From the NCBI GenBank assembly GCA_023333565.1, contig JAJKFH010002594.1, positions 248,001 through 312,000 on the forward strand: a stretch of DNA of 64,000 nucleotides. Reading direction: 5' to 3'. The translations under genes and the position numbers were made by a program. Each line of letters begins with the position of its first letter. Within the stretch, counting starts at the first letter, position 1. Under the pieces are notes generated by a model. It ran no database searches. It was not told where the DNA came from and saw only the letters and a program-made list of their open reading frames with translations. Below, piece after piece: positions 61,906 through 64,000 of the stretch. Source of the stretch: Puffinus mauretanicus (Eukaryota; Chordata; Aves; Procellariiformes; Procellariidae).

Positions 61906-64000
61906 CCAAGCAGTGGAGTTTATAGTGGTAATTATAGCAGAGAATTTATAGTGGCAGCATCTTCCTCCTTATGCAGTGTACTGTGTTAGTAAAAATAGTT
62001 ACATGAAATTAGAGGATCACAGGGCAGGAGGTTGTCTCTGTGTGCCATCTGATACTGCTGTCGGTGTTGATGGTGGCACCCACATGAGTGGGTTTAGGAA
62101 GCCCAGGTTCAGCCTGTTCTTAGACACCTCCAGTGGTAGAGGGTCTCCTTTGTCCTGAAAGTCTTCAGGTGCTTCACTAGGACATATCTTTCACCTTTGC
62201 CTTGTTTGGGAGGCAATTTATAGACTATCCTTACACTAGTCTCCAATTGATGTCCAGTCTGATTGCAGTGAGAGGATCTCTTTGCTTGAATGTAGGAAAC
62301 ATCATATACAGCCTCTGGTAGGATAAAATATGGTCAGAGGATTGCTTATTTGCTGAACCAGAGCACACATCAGTTTGGGTGAAAACAACAGGCAAGGTGA
62401 AAAAGATCCATCTTTAGGAGGCATTAAAAATCAATGAGAATAAAAAAGCAGGATGCGTTTAAGTCAGCTGGATGTTACCCAGCAACAGTATCTGACAGTC
62501 ACACGCTCAGGGACAGGCTGATTCTGCCTATGCTGATCTTTTTCGGGTTCATCTTTTCTGTAACGAAACGGGCATTCAGCTTTTCTCTCAGTTCTGCCCA
62601 GCCACCTCAGAAGTACCACGGCAGACTTACTTCACCGTGCCTCTATCTGAAGGTGGTACAAAGATCTGGAGGTGTGCAGTGTGGGGCTTGAACAGGCTCA
62701 CCTTTTCTTTGAAAACCCAATGAAGTACCTCCACATTCTAATCCTTAGAGTCACCTACTAGGAACTGGCAGGCTTGACCCCAGCTTCTCTTCCATCTAAT
62801 ATAGCTAACATAAATGTAAGTTCCTCATCTCTGGTAAGAGCTGCCACCTAACCGGACCAGGGGGGTGGGGGCTGGTTTGGATGACCATTTTAAGGCCCAG
62901 TCTCCCTAAATACATCCTGCTAACCTGCAAGAGGCATTAGCCTGACTGCTTCAAATCTTGCTCCACAGTTACCACTGTCTCTAGGCTACACCGAAGAAAC
63001 GGTGAAGAAGCCATCCATGGGTTGAGGTCCAGCTAGACTGCTAGAGCGGCATCCCCCTGAGCTGCCCTCCCTGCAGAGCTCAGCCTGATGCGTCCCACAC
63101 TGAGTTGTTGCAAACACACACAAAACTCCTGTGAGAGCTCTTTGAGTTGCACTCTGCATGGGAAACCACAGTAATTCAGCCCCTGTCCTCCAGTGCCCCT
63201 GGCAAAGCTTTGTAAGAGCTGATTTCCCATGCTCGCCCTTCTTTCTTGAGCACCCTCGCTGTCCTAATCTGTCGATTTTAGCTCCGTGATCTGGGTAGTG
63301 TTGTGAGCGTCTGCATAATGCCCAGCTCACCCTGTACCTTGGGTAATTCTAGAAAATGACCATGTCTGAGCAACGAGACATTTGCAGCCAGAGCGAGAGG
63401 CATGCTGGCACGTCCACTTTCCTGGGAAGTGAGTGCTGGTTGTAGGGAGCGCAGAGAAATGGCAGGGATCCCGTGCTGGCTCCTGCCTTGTGCGGAGCCG
63501 CGCTTGTGAAAGTTCACCGGGAGGCAATGTGCCAGTAACTCAGCTGTGCCATGACTCTGAACTTGTGCAACACCAACACCACAAGTGTTTTGGAGGAGTG
63601 ACAGTGTCATGATGTCTGTCATACTAGTTTTGTGCCCCACTCTGTACACCAAGTCCTGACTGTTCCTGGGCCTCCCTTCCCACTGCCCTTCTTCCCATGG
63701 CCATGGCAGCCACGCCTACGGGCTGTCTCCAAAAAGGCAGGAGAGGCTAAAGCAGGTCATGTCCTTCCCTGCCTTCCTCGCCCCATCTGCCCCAGACCAC
63801 CCCTCTACCCTTAGCTTGGTGCCAGCTTGGTGCTGGTGCAGGTGTGGGGTGAGAGGGACATGCCAGTGAGACTCCTGGGACAAGCGCAGATGGGGGGGAT
63901 TCAAACTCTTTCAGAATTTTTTCCCTGAAGGTCTTGCCAGAATTGCAGAGGAGACATTTTAATTTCAACACGGTGCCATTTTCCAACAGAGCAGCTTTCT
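61906..64000. other. Noncoding stretch
   Basis: No gene or repeat family recognised. GC content rises after about 63000, giving overlapping frames of 60-124 codons on both strands (for example 63278-63652 minus). None shows a domain. Confidence 0.5.

Overview
The window looks like a nuclear genome segment from a bird. It holds several pieces of CR1, the dominant LINE family of avian genomes. It also holds an avian-type ERVL-like solo LTR and a second retroviral LTR family with a tRNA-Ser-like primer binding site. CpG is scarce over most of the window, AT-rich noncoding DNA predominates, and there is no operon-like packing. I found no host protein-coding exon, tRNA, rRNA or CRISPR array that I can support. 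The only recognisable coding sequence is a dead CR1 reverse transcriptase. The window therefore reads as intergenic or deep intronic DNA.

Layout. Positions 1-5990 are unique-looking noncoding DNA with a 42-base pure G run (1511-1552), a TTGG repeat and a 23-base A run. Positions 5991-6840 are a GC- and purine-rich stretch with a 230-codon open frame of doubtful meaning. Positions 6841-14482 are AT-rich DNA with a 9-bp tandem repeat at 11651. Positions 14763-15366 hold a complete minus-strand solo LTR with a 5-bp target duplication, possibly inside an older promoter-like or LTR-like segment. Positions 15367-38083 are noncoding, with small hairpins, a TA/TG tract and a few doubtful CR1 relics. 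Positions 38084-38602 hold an 89-bp perfect inverted repeat around a 341-bp spacer. Positions 39281-39900 are GC-rich. Short CR1 tails lie at 41742-41990 (minus) and 44278-44387 (plus).

The most unusual object is at 51281-52417. Two roughly 435-bp LTR copies stand head to head, about 90% identical by eye, around a 216-bp centre. The whole unit is bounded by GACCC on both sides, so both outer ends are U5-type ends. Positions 55498-55800 are a short, dense CpG island, the best candidate for a promoter or first exon in the window. Positions 60029-61905 are a 5'-truncated CR1 on the minus strand with an intact FADD motif but several frame breaks. The rest, to 64000, is noncoding.

No genes work together here. 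The history readable from the sequence is one of retroelement insertion and decay plus local inverted duplication. All family assignments rest on recognition by eye; no alignment or database search was run.
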